Positions 9,600 to 18,158 of a stretch of DNA of 64,000 bases are shown here, one piece after another. A model generated the notes under the pieces. The model saw only the letters and a program-made list of their open reading frames with translations. It was not told the origin of the DNA and did no database searches. A program made the translations under genes and the position numbers. Source of the DNA: Algimonas porphyrae (lineage in GTDB: Bacteria; Pseudomonadota; Alphaproteobacteria; Caulobacterales; Maricaulaceae); contig NZ_CP163424.1 in assembly GCF_041429795.1 (NCBI RefSeq), forward strand, positions 682,001 to 746,000, given 5' to 3'. How positions within the stretch are numbered: the stretch's first letter is position 1; each line of letters opens with the position of its first letter.

Positions 9600-10223
9600 A
9601 TGCTGGTTCAGGAACTCATCAACACCGTCGTTCAGATTATGGTCGTTTTGATCATTTGCGCTGTGTTCTGGGGAATCTTCGGGCGCAAAAAGGCGGGTCT
9701 GACGCAATGGCTGGGTCTCTACCGTCCGACGCGCCGGTCCATGATCATCGCGGTGATCATAGGCGTCGCCTACAAGTTGGTGACGATCCCGATCTACCTC
9801 ATTCCCTCCATGACGGCGATCGTGATGGCGGAGGGGACGGTGGGTGCGAAATTTGCGTCGCAAGGGCTGACGGGGACTGTCTTGCTGACAATTCTGGTCA
9901 TGGCGCTTTTCAAGACGGCGTTGGCCGAAGAAATCCTGTTTCGCGGGCTGATCGCCAAGCGCCTGATCAAGGCGTTCGGATTGTGGGTCGGCAATACGGT
10001 GCAAGCCCTCATTTTTGCCGCCGCACATTTTATCCCTTTTGTCCTGATCATGGGCGATTCAGTCGACGCATTCGTCGTCCTGGCCATGTTCATTCTTCCG
10101 GCCTGTGGCGGCTGGATGATGGGCTATCTCAATGAGGAAGTCGGGAACGGATCGATCGGGCCTAGCTGGGCCTTGCACGGTTTCGGCAATCTGACCGCCT
10201 ATCTCTATTTCGCCTTGTCCTGA
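9600..10223 (+). CDS. CPBP-family intramembrane glutamic endopeptidase
   Basis: Membrane protein of 207 residues with the CPBP/Abi signature: motif 1 EEILFRGLIAKRL near residue 109, motif 2 with AAHFIP near 140, and a third conserved histidine in SWALHGFGN near 194. The family includes Rce1-like CaaX proteases and bacteriocin self-immunity proteins. The divergent marR gene and shared operator suggest it is induced by a signal sensed by that regulator. The substrate is unknown. Confidence 0.88.
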   Translation: MLVQELINTVVQIMVVLIICAVFWGIFGRKKAGLTQWLGLYRPTRRSMIIAVIIGVAYKLVTIPIYLIPSMTAIVMAEGTVGAKFASQGLTGTVLLTILVMALFKTALAEEILFRGLIAKRLIKAFGLWVGNTVQALIFAAAHFIPFVLIMGDSVDAFVVLAMFILPACGGWMMGYLNEEVGNGSIGPSWALHGFGNLTAYLYFALS

Positions 10224-10342
10224 GCCTGCGGGTTTCGCAGGCGACGCCATCCGCATTGATAGGCCCCGAAAAGGCGCGTGAGGTCAGTTGATCGGTTTTA
10301 AGGGATCTGCATGATGGACATTGGCGGGACGCGGCGGCAAGT

Positions 10343-10891
10343 GTGGGGTTGTCCTGCCGGAAAAAGATGAGCCGGCCGAGTATCATGGAGCCGATGCCAG
10401 TCTGGAAACGTAAACCGCTGCCCGCCCTTGAAGGCCTTGATGAGGTTCAGAACCTGTTTGCCCCGCCTCCGGGTCTGACCGTTCGGTTTCATCGCCATCA
10501 ACCCTCCCATGAGTATGATGGTTACGCGGCGATCATGAGTTTTCACGGAAACATGCCCGATGGATCGGGCGGCAAAGCACATGGCCGGTTCGTCGCCTCC
10601 AGCGCCGCCTTCTGGAGGACGCATGAGGATGCCAAGACGCTGGTGGTCGATTTCAGGGACCTTCGCTATCGCTGGGGAGACAGCCTTATCATGCTGTTCG
10701 ACCGGATCGGCAGGCAGTTCGATCACGAATGGAGCGATATCGGGATGCAGGTCCCGATCAAATTGCTGGCGTCCGACAATTCGGCCGGTCTCTATTCTCT
10801 CATTAGCGACAAGTCGGTTTTTTTCGACACGATCGAGGATGCGCTCATATCCTGCCGCGCCGATATGGGCAGATATTACGAAGACGCGTGA
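10343..10891 (+). CDS. Hypothetical protein, possible STAS-like fold
   Basis: Protein of up to 182 residues that I do not recognise. The first ATG may not be used: in-frame ATGs at 10367 and 10385 also precede a plausible start, and the first of these has GGAAAAAG just upstream. The segment AKTLVVDFRDLRYRWGDSLI (about 92-111) resembles the strand-turn-helix centre of STAS or anti-anti-sigma-like domains, but no conserved phosphorylatable serine is evident. No operon partner; it precedes the AbgT gene by 115 bp. Confidence 0.55.
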   Translation: MGLSCRKKMSRPSIMEPMPVWKRKPLPALEGLDEVQNLFAPPPGLTVRFHRHQPSHEYDGYAAIMSFHGNMPDGSGGKAHGRFVASSAAFWRTHEDAKTLVVDFRDLRYRWGDSLIMLFDRIGRQFDHEWSDIGMQVPIKLLASDNSAGLYSLISDKSVFFDTIEDALISCRADMGRYYEDA

Positions 10892-11006
10892 GAGCTTAGC
10901 TTGCCGCTGCATGCCGCGCGCGAGCCGTCGATGCCGCCAGAACTGAAAGCCCGGCTTTGACTCTTACTGTGGTCCCGCTAAGCGGCTGCGACCTTACCCG
11001 GAGAGC

Positions 11007-12596
11007 ATGATGGCGGATCAGAACGCACAGACAAAGCCCAAGCGCAACGCGTTTAGCCGCTTCCTCGATGGGGTCGAATGGCTCGGCAATCTGCTACCGC
11101 ACCCTGTGACACTATTTGCCATTCTGGCGGCGGGCATCGTCGTCCTGTCCGGCATCTTCGGCTGGATGGGTCTGGCGGTCGTCGATCCGCGTCCCGCCGG
11201 TGCGCCGGGGGTTGCCGATGACGGCATGATCCGTGCGGTCAGCCTTCTGAACGGCGACGGCCTCCGGCGTATCTTCGTCAATCTGGTTGATAATTTCACG
11301 GGCTTTGCGCCGCTTGGCGTGGTTCTGGTCGCGATGATCGGCGTCGGCGTGGCAGAGAAGTCGGGGCTCCTGTCAGCCGCCGTACGCAGCATGGTGCTGG
11401 GCGCGCCCAAACATCTGGTCACGGTCGCCATCGTCTTTGCAGGTATCGTGTCCAATACGGCGTCCGAGGTCGGCTATGTCGTGCTGATCCCGCTGGCGGC
11501 AGCGATCTTCTACGCGCTGGACCGCCACCCGCTGGCCGGAATGGCGGCAGCCTTTGCGGGCGTATCGGGCGGCTATAGCGCAAACCTCTTGATAGGCACC
11601 ATCGATCCGCTGCTGGCCGGGATCACGGAAGAGGCGGCGCAGCTGATCGATCCGACCTATACAGTACTGGCGACCGCCAACTGGTTCTTCATGGTCGCCT
11701 CGACTTTCCTGATCACGCTGATCGGCTCACTCGTCACCATCTATATCGTGGAGCCGCAACTGGGCGAATATGACAGCTCCCGCGCAGACGAGACGATCCT
11801 TGATAAATCAATGATGGAGCCGGTCTCGCCGATCGAGAAAAAGGGTCTGCGCTGGACCGGTATTGCCTTGCTGGCCACGCTCGGCGTGATGGCACTGACC
11901 ATCGTACCTGAATGGGGCGTGCTACGCGAACCGGGCAATCCTGACCCGATGGACAGTCCCTTCTTCGACGGCTTCGTCGTCTGGATTCTGATCTTCTTCA
12001 TGGTGCTGGGTTATACCTATGGCCGCGTCACGGGCACGATGAAGACCGACCGCGACGTCATCGATGCCATGTCCGAAGCGCTCGCCAGCCTGGGCCTCTA
12101 TATCGTGCTGGTTTTCTTCGCGGCGCAGTTTGTGGCCTTTTTCGGCTGGACCAATCTGGGTGCGATCACCGCTGTATCGGGCGCAGAGTTCATCCAGAAT
12201 AGCGGCATGAGCGGACCGCTCGTCTTCGTCATGTTCATCCTGATGTGCGCGCTGATCAACCTGTCGCTGGGGTCCGCGTCGGCGCAGTGGGCGGTCACGG
12301 CCCCGATCTTCGTGCCGATGCTGATGCTGGTCGGCTATTCGCCGGAAGTGATCCAGGCCGCCTACCGGATCGGGGATAGCTCGACCAATATTATCACCCC
12401 GATGATGAGCTATTTCGGTCTGATTTTCGCCTGGGCGCTGCGTTACGACAAGGATCTCGGCGTGGGCGGGCTGATCGCCATGATGCTACCCTACACCCTC
12501 TTCTTCCTGATCTTATGGACCGGCTTCTTTGTCCTGTGGACGTTCGGGCTGGATCTCCCTGTCGGGCCCGGCTCGCCGACCTATTACGGACAATAG
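11007..12596 (+). CDS. AbgT-family transporter
   Basis: Inner-membrane transporter of 529 residues with about 11-13 helices, family of the E. coli p-aminobenzoyl-glutamate importer. Landmarks are VEWLGNLLPHPVTLFA near 24-39, the SNTASEVGYVVLIPLAAAIF segment near 149-168, and LSLGSASAQWAV with GDSSTNIITPMMSYF in the C-terminal half. Some members export sulfonamides or folate catabolites. Two adjacent ATGs (11007, 11010) could serve as start. The HD phosphohydrolase gene begins 3 bp after its stop, so they are probably cotranscribed. Confidence 0.92.
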   Translation: MMADQNAQTKPKRNAFSRFLDGVEWLGNLLPHPVTLFAILAAGIVVLSGIFGWMGLAVVDPRPAGAPGVADDGMIRAVSLLNGDGLRRIFVNLVDNFTGFAPLGVVLVAMIGVGVAEKSGLLSAAVRSMVLGAPKHLVTVAIVFAGIVSNTASEVGYVVLIPLAAAIFYALDRHPLAGMAAAFAGVSGGYSANLLIGTIDPLLAGITEEAAQLIDPTYTVLATANWFFMVASTFLITLIGSLVTIYIVEPQLGEYDSSRADETILDKSMMEPVSPIEKKGLRWTGIALLATLGVMALTIVPEWGVLREPGNPDPMDSPFFDGFVVWILIFFMVLGYTYGRVTGTMKTDRDVIDAMSEALASLGLYIVLVFFAAQFVAFFGWTNLGAITAVSGAEFIQNSGMSGPLVFVMFILMCALINLSLGSASAQWAVTAPIFVPMLMLVGYSPEVIQAAYRIGDSSTNIITPMMSYFGLIFAWALRYDKDLGVGGLIAMMLPYTLFFLILWTGFFVLWTFGLDLPVGPGSPTYYGQ

Positions 12597-12599
12597 ACG

Positions 12600-13196
12600 A
12601 TGCGCGCCCGCCGCCCGGCCCGCGCCTGGCAGCGTATGTTGTCGGGCCGCAGGCTCGACCTTCTGGACCCCAGCCCGCTCGATATCGAAATCGAGGACAT
12701 TGCGCGCGGGCTGGCGCGGGTTGCACGCTGGAATGGTCAGACATCGGGCGATCATGCCTTTTCCGTCGCCGAGCATAGTGTCGTCGTGCTCGACCTGTTC
12801 GTCCAACTCTACCCGGCGACATCCGCCCATGACCGGATGAGCGCCCTGTTGCATGATGCGGCGGAATATGTGGTCGGCGACATGATCAGCCCGTTCAAGG
12901 CGGTGCTGGGCGACGACTATAAGGCGGTCGAGGCGCGGCTGGACGATGCCGTCAATCGTCGTTTCGGGCTGAGTGCGCCGACGCCGACGGCCCTGAAGAA
13001 GAAGATCAAGCGCTGCGACATCATCTGCGCCTGGTTTGAAGCGACCCAGATTGCAGGCTTCACGGTTGCGGAGGCCGATCAGTGCTTCATCACCCCGCCG
13101 GACGGCCTGCATGTGACCATTGATCCGAAACCTGTGGTCAAAGCCGAAGACCTGTTTCTGGCACGGTTCGCGGAACTGAAAGCGGCGCTGTCGTAA
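12600..13196 (+). CDS. HD-domain phosphohydrolase, YfbR-like
   Basis: Protein of 198 residues with the HD metal-binding set: a histidine in SVAEHSVVV (about 56-64), the HD pair in LLHDAAEYVVGD (about 82-93) and a later aspartate near 135. This arrangement resembles the YfbR 5'-deoxynucleotidase group, which dephosphorylates dNMPs. Substrate assignment is inference from the motif only. It is placed 3 bp behind the AbgT transporter gene. Confidence 0.8.
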   Translation: MRARRPARAWQRMLSGRRLDLLDPSPLDIEIEDIARGLARVARWNGQTSGDHAFSVAEHSVVVLDLFVQLYPATSAHDRMSALLHDAAEYVVGDMISPFKAVLGDDYKAVEARLDDAVNRRFGLSAPTPTALKKKIKRCDIICAWFEATQIAGFTVAEADQCFITPPDGLHVTIDPKPVVKAEDLFLARFAELKAALS

Positions 13197-13263
13197 GACC
13201 TCACTGTTCCCGGTCGCTTGTGTCGCGGGCGTGCCGGGCGGATGTGCCGGATCGCGTTTCCCG

Positions 13264-14232
13264 CTAGGCCCGCGGATGGGCGGCAGCGTGAACCTTTTTC
13301 AGCTGTGCCGCATCGACATCCGTATAGCGCTGCGTCGTCGACAGGCTGGCATGGCCGAGCAGTTGCTGGATGGTGCGAAGGTCGCCACCCCCGGCCAGCA
13401 AATGGGTCGCGAAACTGTGGCGCAGCGCATGGGGTGTGGCCGTTTCAGGCAGACCGAGCGCACCGCGCAGGCGCTGCATTTCGGCCTGAACGGCCCGCGC
13501 ACGCAAGGCCCCGCCGCGAACAGCCCGAAAGAGCGGAGTTCCCGGGTCCAGATCATGCGGGCAGAGGCGGACATAATTTGCGACGGCCTCACGCACGGCA
13601 GGCAATATCGGTACAAGGCGGGATTTGCCGCCCTTGCCGATGATGACCAGTGTCTCTCCCAGCGTCCCTCCCGGCGGTACGACGTCCGTCGTCAGCGACA
13701 GCACCTCGCCGATCCGCAAGCCTCCGCCATAAGCGAGCGATAGCACGGCGGTGCGGCAGGCCTTGACCCAGTCGGGGACGGTTCGGCCTGCATCGGCATC
13801 GATCATCACGCCATCATCCTCAATCCGGCCATCGAGCAAGCCTTTTGCGCCGTCGACTGAGAGCGCTTTCGGAACCGGTCGCTTGCGGCGCGGGCCCTTG
13901 ATCAGGGCGATGGCGGAATTGGCGGCGTTCCAGCGCCGGTCGAGATAGGTATAGAAGGTCCGGATGGCCGAGAGCAGGCGCTGGACCGAGGCCGGACCCA
14001 GCCCACCCCTGCGGCGATAAGCCAGATAGGCCCGAAAATCCGTCGGCTTCAGCGCAGCGAGAACTCTCAGACCCGCCGGTTCGCCGAGATGGCGCATCAT
14101 GAATGTCTGAAAGTCGGTAATGTCGCGCCCATATGCCTCGACCGTCTTGTCCGCCAGGCGGCGCTCGCCCGACAAATGGGCGAGAAAGCGCGTGCGGATC
14201 TCCTCTGCGGACATGTTGGGTATGGCGGTCAT
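13264..14232 (-). CDS. xerC: Tyrosine recombinase XerC
   Basis: Site-specific recombinase that resolves chromosome dimers at dif with a partner XerD. The start is placed at the ATG at 14232 (322 residues, MTAIPNMSAEEIRTRFL), because the reading frame upstream has no XerC-like sequence and would overlap the divergent gene. The core-binding domain occupies about 1-110. Catalytic residues are visible in order: Arg in GGGLRIGEV, Lys in GKGGKSRLV, HALRHSFATH, HAS, and the Tyr in LSTTQRYTDV. XerC rather than XerD is inferred from the overall layout. Confidence 0.88.
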   Translation of the reverse strand: MTAIPNMSAEEIRTRFLAHLSGERRLADKTVEAYGRDITDFQTFMMRHLGEPAGLRVLAALKPTDFRAYLAYRRRGGLGPASVQRLLSAIRTFYTYLDRRWNAANSAIALIKGPRRKRPVPKALSVDGAKGLLDGRIEDDGVMIDADAGRTVPDWVKACRTAVLSLAYGGGLRIGEVLSLTTDVVPPGGTLGETLVIIGKGGKSRLVPILPAVREAVANYVRLCPHDLDPGTPLFRAVRGGALRARAVQAEMQRLRGALGLPETATPHALRHSFATHLLAGGGDLRTIQQLLGHASLSTTQRYTDVDAAQLKKVHAAAHPRA

Positions 14233-14281
14233 GGGGTCATTTGTGCGACAGGAAGCTGAACAAAGCGCAAAAGGATATTCG

Positions 14282-15493
14282 ATGACTGCTCTTCGCTCCG
14301 CTCTTCTCGTTTCCGCATCCCTGCTGGCCGCCTGTGCCTCAGTGCCCGAGATCATGGACGTCTCGGACATTCATGACCGAACGCTGACGCTCGATACTCA
14401 CATCGACATTCCGCTGACCTATATGACCGAGATCGACCCGACGGGCCCGACTGAGCTGCAGGTCGACCTGCCCAAGCTGGCGCAAGGCCGGCTCGATAGC
14501 GGCTTCTGGATCGTCTACACACCGCAGGGCGAAATGGATGCGGAGGGCTACGCTGCCGCGCTGGAAATCGCGACGACGCGGATGGATGCGATCGAAGCGC
14601 TGACCACCGATCATGCGGATCAGTTCGGACTGGCGCTGACCGCCGATGATGTGCGCGACATTGTGGCGGATGACCGCCATGCCGTGCTGGTCGGGATGGA
14701 GAACGCCTATCCGCTGGGGCCGGACCTGTCGACGCTCGACGCCTGGGCGGCGCGCGGTATTCGTTATGTCGGCATCACCCATTTCGGCAATAATCAGTTC
14801 GGCGACAGCTCCAACCCGCATCCGGAACGTGACGGCGGGGAAGGCACATGGGGCGGCCTGTCTCCGCTCGGCGTGGAGCTGGTCGGGCGGCTCAACGATC
14901 TTGGGATCATGGTCGACGTGTCGCATACGGGCAAACAGACGATGATGCAGGCGGCGGATCTGTCGCGCACGCCGATCATCGCCTCGCATAGCGGCGTCAA
15001 GGCGGTGGCGGACAGTGCGCGCAATCTCGACGATGAACAGCTGCGCAAGATCGCCGATGTCGGCGGTGTCGCGCATATGGTCGCGCTGGGGGCCTATGTG
15101 AAAGCCCCGACCCCCGAACAGCAGGCGGCCCGCGACGCGCTCGACGCGGCCTATGGTGACCGCAATCGCTGGGATCAGGCCAAGCGGGACGCCTATATGG
15201 CCGAACGCGCCCTGATCAGCGCCATGGCGCCCGAGGCCACCGTGTCCGACTTCGTGGACCATATCGATCACGCAATCAGCGTCGCCGGGATCGACCATGT
15301 CGGCATCGCCTCCGACTTTGACGGCGGCGGCGGCATCGACGGCTGGCGCGACGCGTCCGAAACCGAAGCCGTGACAGCCGAACTGATCCGCCGCGGTTAC
15401 ACGGAGGCCCAGATCGCCAAGATCTGGAGCGGCAACCTGCTGCGCGTCATGGAAGCGGTGGAGGCCGGTGCGACAGAACCGGTGGGACCGTAA
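14282..15493 (+). CDS. Membrane dipeptidase (peptidase M19) lipoprotein
   Basis: Zinc dipeptidase of the renal dipeptidase family, 403 residues from the ATG at 14282. That start gives a clear lipoprotein signal peptide ending in SLLAAC (Cys at about 20) and has AAAAGGA six bases upstream; a longer in-frame start would bury it. Metal-site motifs are DTHIDIP near 38, VGMENAYPL near 137, VDVSHTGK near 213, IIASHSG near 234 and IDHVGIASDFDGG near 336. Expected to act at the outer or inner membrane on periplasmic D- or L-dipeptides. Confidence 0.9.
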   Translation: MTALRSALLVSASLLAACASVPEIMDVSDIHDRTLTLDTHIDIPLTYMTEIDPTGPTELQVDLPKLAQGRLDSGFWIVYTPQGEMDAEGYAAALEIATTRMDAIEALTTDHADQFGLALTADDVRDIVADDRHAVLVGMENAYPLGPDLSTLDAWAARGIRYVGITHFGNNQFGDSSNPHPERDGGEGTWGGLSPLGVELVGRLNDLGIMVDVSHTGKQTMMQAADLSRTPIIASHSGVKAVADSARNLDDEQLRKIADVGGVAHMVALGAYVKAPTPEQQAARDALDAAYGDRNRWDQAKRDAYMAERALISAMAPEATVSDFVDHIDHAISVAGIDHVGIASDFDGGGGIDGWRDASETEAVTAELIRRGYTEAQIAKIWSGNLLRVMEAVEAGATEPVGP

Positions 15494-15523
15494 AACCCAT
15501 TGGCTCGTAAAACTCATTAGCCT
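15490..15523. repeat. Imperfect 17-bp tandem duplication after the dipeptidase stop
   Basis: GTAAAACCCATTGGCTC is followed directly by GTAAAACTCATTAGCCT. The first unit overlaps the stop codon of the dipeptidase gene. It reads as a small slippage duplication with no evident function. Confidence 0.6.
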
Positions 15524-16213
15524 GCGATCAGGGCAGGCCTGACACCCGCCCACACGCTTACGTCCAGCCACCCATCTGACGGAGTGGCCCACCGCCTCTG
15601 ATCTCCGTGACGAACACGGGGCGCGGGCTCTGCCCAGTGATGGACAGACAAAACTATACCATTTTACGCCGGGCATCGCCCGCGCGGATCGGATCTGTGC
15701 GCGTTCACCTGTCACCCGCTGCAACCTTTACCCGTCCGGATGAACCCCTTTGGGGGTTCCGAGGTCTCTCCCGCCCGGGACGCGCATGATGGGCGCGTCC
15801 CGAAAGCGGGGTACTTGGCTCTGGCACGGCCCGGACCGGACCTATCTTTACAAAGGATGATGGCGAAAGGGGCGGCCCGCATGGTACGTCATGCCGGGCA
15901 GGCCCACCGGGAGAGATCGGCGAGGCTCACCGTCAGAAGCCGGGGTCGGTAGTCTTTGACACCACGATCCACCGAACGACAGCGTGCTCGCAATGGCGGG
16001 GCGGCAAAAAGGGCCGTCATCGGAGGACCCACCGCACATCATGCCCGCCACGGGACCTCCCGGCCCCACACATCCACCCGCCCCATCCAGAAAGTCGTAC
16101 TCCTCCCGCGCCTGAGGCTGACGGGTGGGAGATGAGAGGCGGTGGGAAAGGGGTGGATTGAGTTTTTCTAAGGCGGGGATTGTTTAACCCCTAGCAAACC
16201 CAACCCCGCCGCT
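15524..16213. other. Gene-free region with strong hairpins
   Basis: No reading frame here looks like a protein. The middle (15742-15810) carries very stable hairpins. I compared it by eye with RNase P RNA, 4.5S RNA, tmRNA, 6S RNA and cobalamin riboswitch signatures and found no match. The remainder is GC-rich without clear signals, and it ends in a palindromic repeat at 16214. Confidence 0.5.
15742..15810. ncRNA. Candidate structured RNA: two stable hairpins
   Basis: Hairpin 1 is GAACCCC-TTTG-GGGGTTC (15742-15759). Hairpin 2 has perfect 10-bp arms CGGGACGCGC (15776-15785) and GCGCGTCCCG (15793-15802), extended by CCCGC (15770-15774) pairing with GCGGG (15806-15810). The stems show directly; that they belong to a transcribed RNA is inference, and the strand is undecided because both stems also form in the complement. 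Confidence 0.35.
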
Positions 16214-16236
16214 CACCCCGGCGAAAGCCGGAGTCC
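16214..16236. repeat. REP-like palindromic unit
   Basis: The stretch contains CCGGC-GAAA-GCCGG (16218-16231) within the form CACCCCGGCGAAAGCCGGAG, a type of extragenic palindrome common in alphaproteobacterial genomes. It sits where the 5' part of the adjacent toxin gene should be. Only one copy was noticed in this window. Confidence 0.5.
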
Positions 16237-16309
16237 AGGCTCACGGCGTCACACACCATGTCCCATCTGGATATCGGCGTCCGCCGGTATGAGCGGGGAG
16301 GGATTTGAA

Positions 16310-16404
16310 GGCACATGGTCAATCACCGTTCGAGCGAATTAGCGTATCACCTTGACCTTTGCGAACGACAAGGCCGAGACAATGCGAACTATGAAAATTA
16401 CTAA
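16310..16404 (+). pseudogene. Degraded 3' end of a HigB-type toxin gene
   Basis: In one frame 16310-16378 reads GTWSITVRAN, then a TAG stop, then RITLTFANDKAE; a shift of frame then gives NYENY and a TAA stop at 16402-16404. HigB toxins typically end like G-W-S-I-T-V-x-x-N-W-R-I-T-F-x-F...NYEDYH, so the TAG replaces the tryptophan codon TGG and a frameshift follows. The 5' two thirds are missing; a palindromic repeat lies upstream instead. The remnant ends 12 bases before the higA-like ATG, the normal higBA spacing. Confidence 0.72.
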
Positions 16405-16416
16405 TAGGAGGTAGAC

Positions 16417-16710
16417 ATGCGGATGCACAATGCCGCCCGACCCGGAGAGATGGTCAAGAACACGATTGAGGCGCTGGAAGTCACTGTGACGGATGCGGCC
16501 AAGCATGTTGGCGTTTCCCGCCAGACCCTCAACAACCTTATCAATCAGGAGAGCAGTTGCGTCTCTCCTGAAATGGCGCTGCGCTTAGAGGCCGTCTTTG
16601 GAGGCGCGGCGGATAACTGGCTACGGATGCAGGCTGTCTATGATGCAATTCATGTCAGACGTAGAGTGCATAATATCACTAGGGACTTGAAGCCACTCGG
16701 CACTGCATAA
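16417..16710 (+). CDS. higA: HigA-family antitoxin, now without a working toxin
   Basis: DNA-binding antitoxin of 97 residues. The XRE helix-turn-helix spans about 27-50 (AAKHVGVSRQTLNNLIN), followed by SPEMALRLEAVFGGAADNWL, the standard HigA sequence pattern. AGGAGGT four bases before the ATG is a near-perfect ribosome binding site. The partner toxin upstream is a pseudogene, so this is an orphan that may persist as a transcriptional repressor or simply be decaying. The frame is intact. Confidence 0.88.
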   Translation: MRMHNAARPGEMVKNTIEALEVTVTDAAKHVGVSRQTLNNLINQESSCVSPEMALRLEAVFGGAADNWLRMQAVYDAIHVRRRVHNITRDLKPLGTA

Positions 16711-17003
16711 CCACAACCCCACACTTGTGGATTGCGACTTACGAAGGGGAGGGCAAGCCCTCCCCATTCTTCTGTAGCTCGCAACACGACGGGGTCGATT
16801 GTGATAGTCATAGTCATATCTACTCCTCTCCGAACCGCATTGAGTGGGCTCTTGAGTATTTATGCCTTCATGATTTTTGACTTCGGCCAGTACTCACGCC
16901 ATTCGCAGGTGTCGCGAAGACGACCTTATTATCGGTTGCAGTTTTGCCAAGCAAGGTGTCTACAAAGCCAAGATTACACCAAAGTTGTTTTGGAGCTAAG
17001 GTC

Positions 17004-18158
17004 ATGAAGACATTGTTTGTTAGGACTTTGTGTTATTCATTATGTGTTTTGATGTTCACTGCTACTGCCACAAAGGCCCAAAATAATCACGATAAAGCCG
17101 ATAAACATCATAGTGCCAAACCCCACTCGCTAGATGCTTACGAAAAAGCATATCGCCAAATAATCAAGGCAGGAAAAATGCAATATGGGGAGTTTTGGTT
17201 CCATAATGGCAACCACATCTTTTTCTCGGAAAAACCTTATATAGAATGCGAAACGCAGTTTTTCACCTCTGTAGGTGTAAATCCATCTCATGTCGACGGA
17301 ATTAACAACACCCGTAAAACTGCCAATTGGAAAGAGTTTTTGAAGAGGTTTTCAAATGTGCCGTCTTACGTGGAAAATTTTTCTTATAAAAAGCCTGACA
17401 GACTGGTGGGATCTGCAGAATTGAAACGTGAGATGGGCAAGCAATGTCTCGAAGTAAATCAACCAGAAGATTCTGGAATGATTATTATTGGTTTCGTGAG
17501 TGTTTATATTGATGAAAAAAGTGTATTTGGTAGAGAAATATGGCCCGATGTTAGTTTTTCACACGATGTATCCTTTAGAGTTGAAAACTCAGGCGCAGAG
17601 GGAAATGTTTTGTTCTCTGGTGAGGAAAGAGATGGAGATTTTCGACTTTATCTGCAGGCAGTAGAAGCAGCACCTAAAACTTTAGATGAATGGGTCAACT
17701 TCATAGTAGCTAACAAAACCAGATCTGAAAAATATGATTACACTAAGTTCTACAAGCATGCGAACGGCTTTTCTGAGGACGAAGTTCGACAAGCTTATGA
17801 AGCCCATTTATTTGAAGAAGACGCTGCAAGACAGGCGCGTAACGAACAGTATAGAGAAGCAGAAGAAAAAAGACTTGCTGAACAAGAAAACCGTCAGATG
17901 GAATCTGATGAAATCTATGGAAGTTGCGATATCGAGAGGGCAATGACTAAGCTTAATTATTGCGATTTTAATGGGTGCGTGAAGGGAGACGGAATTTACG
18001 GACCGCCTCTATGTACAGAGTATCGCTCCATCATGTTTCAAGAAAACCCTACCCCAAACTATAACATTAATGATTGGTACAACCTTGAGACTAGAGAGTG
18101 TTTTAACTCTCGATATGATGCTATTGTGGATGCTTGTTATACGCTTAGTAATAAATAG
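17004..18158 (+). CDS. Secreted protein of unknown function, AT-rich gene
   Basis: Protein of 384 residues from the ATG at 17004, chosen because it gives a clean signal peptide (MKTLFVRTLCYSLCVLMFTA..., cleavage near TKAQ) and has GGAG eight bases upstream. The body shows no domain I recognise. A Glu/Lys/Arg/Gln-rich helix (about 270-305) is probably coiled coil, and the C-terminal 80 residues contain several cysteines (SCDIERA, YCDFNGC, LCTEY, ECFNS, DACYT) that could form disulfides in the periplasm. Base and codon use are far more AT-rich than neighbouring genes, a mark of transfer. Flanked by toxin and recombinase remnants. Confidence 0.75.
   Translation: MKTLFVRTLCYSLCVLMFTATATKAQNNHDKADKHHSAKPHSLDAYEKAYRQIIKAGKMQYGEFWFHNGNHIFFSEKPYIECETQFFTSVGVNPSHVDGINNTRKTANWKEFLKRFSNVPSYVENFSYKKPDRLVGSAELKREMGKQCLEVNQPEDSGMIIIGFVSVYIDEKSVFGREIWPDVSFSHDVSFRVENSGAEGNVLFSGEERDGDFRLYLQAVEAAPKTLDEWVNFIVANKTRSEKYDYTKFYKHANGFSEDEVRQAYEAHLFEEDAARQARNEQYREAEEKRLAEQENRQMESDEIYGSCDIERAMTKLNYCDFNGCVKGDGIYGPPLCTEYRSIMFQENPTPNYNINDWYNLETRECFNSRYDAIVDACYTLSNK

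Noticed and set aside
15524-16213. RNase P RNA, 4.5S RNA, 6S RNA or cobalamin riboswitch
   Set aside because: Signature sequences such as GAGGAAAGTCC, GGAAGCAGCC or the B12 box are not present on either strand.
16361-16404. tmRNA-like tag sequence (GCGAACGACAAG... reading ANDKAE)
   Set aside because: Alphaproteobacterial tags begin AND, but this frame does not end in Ala-Ala before a stop, and no tRNA-like ends are nearby. The region is explained better as the end of a degraded higB.
16732-17007. 91-codon frame between higA and the secreted protein gene
   Set aside because: No ribosome binding site, no recognisable sequence, and composition like non-coding DNA.
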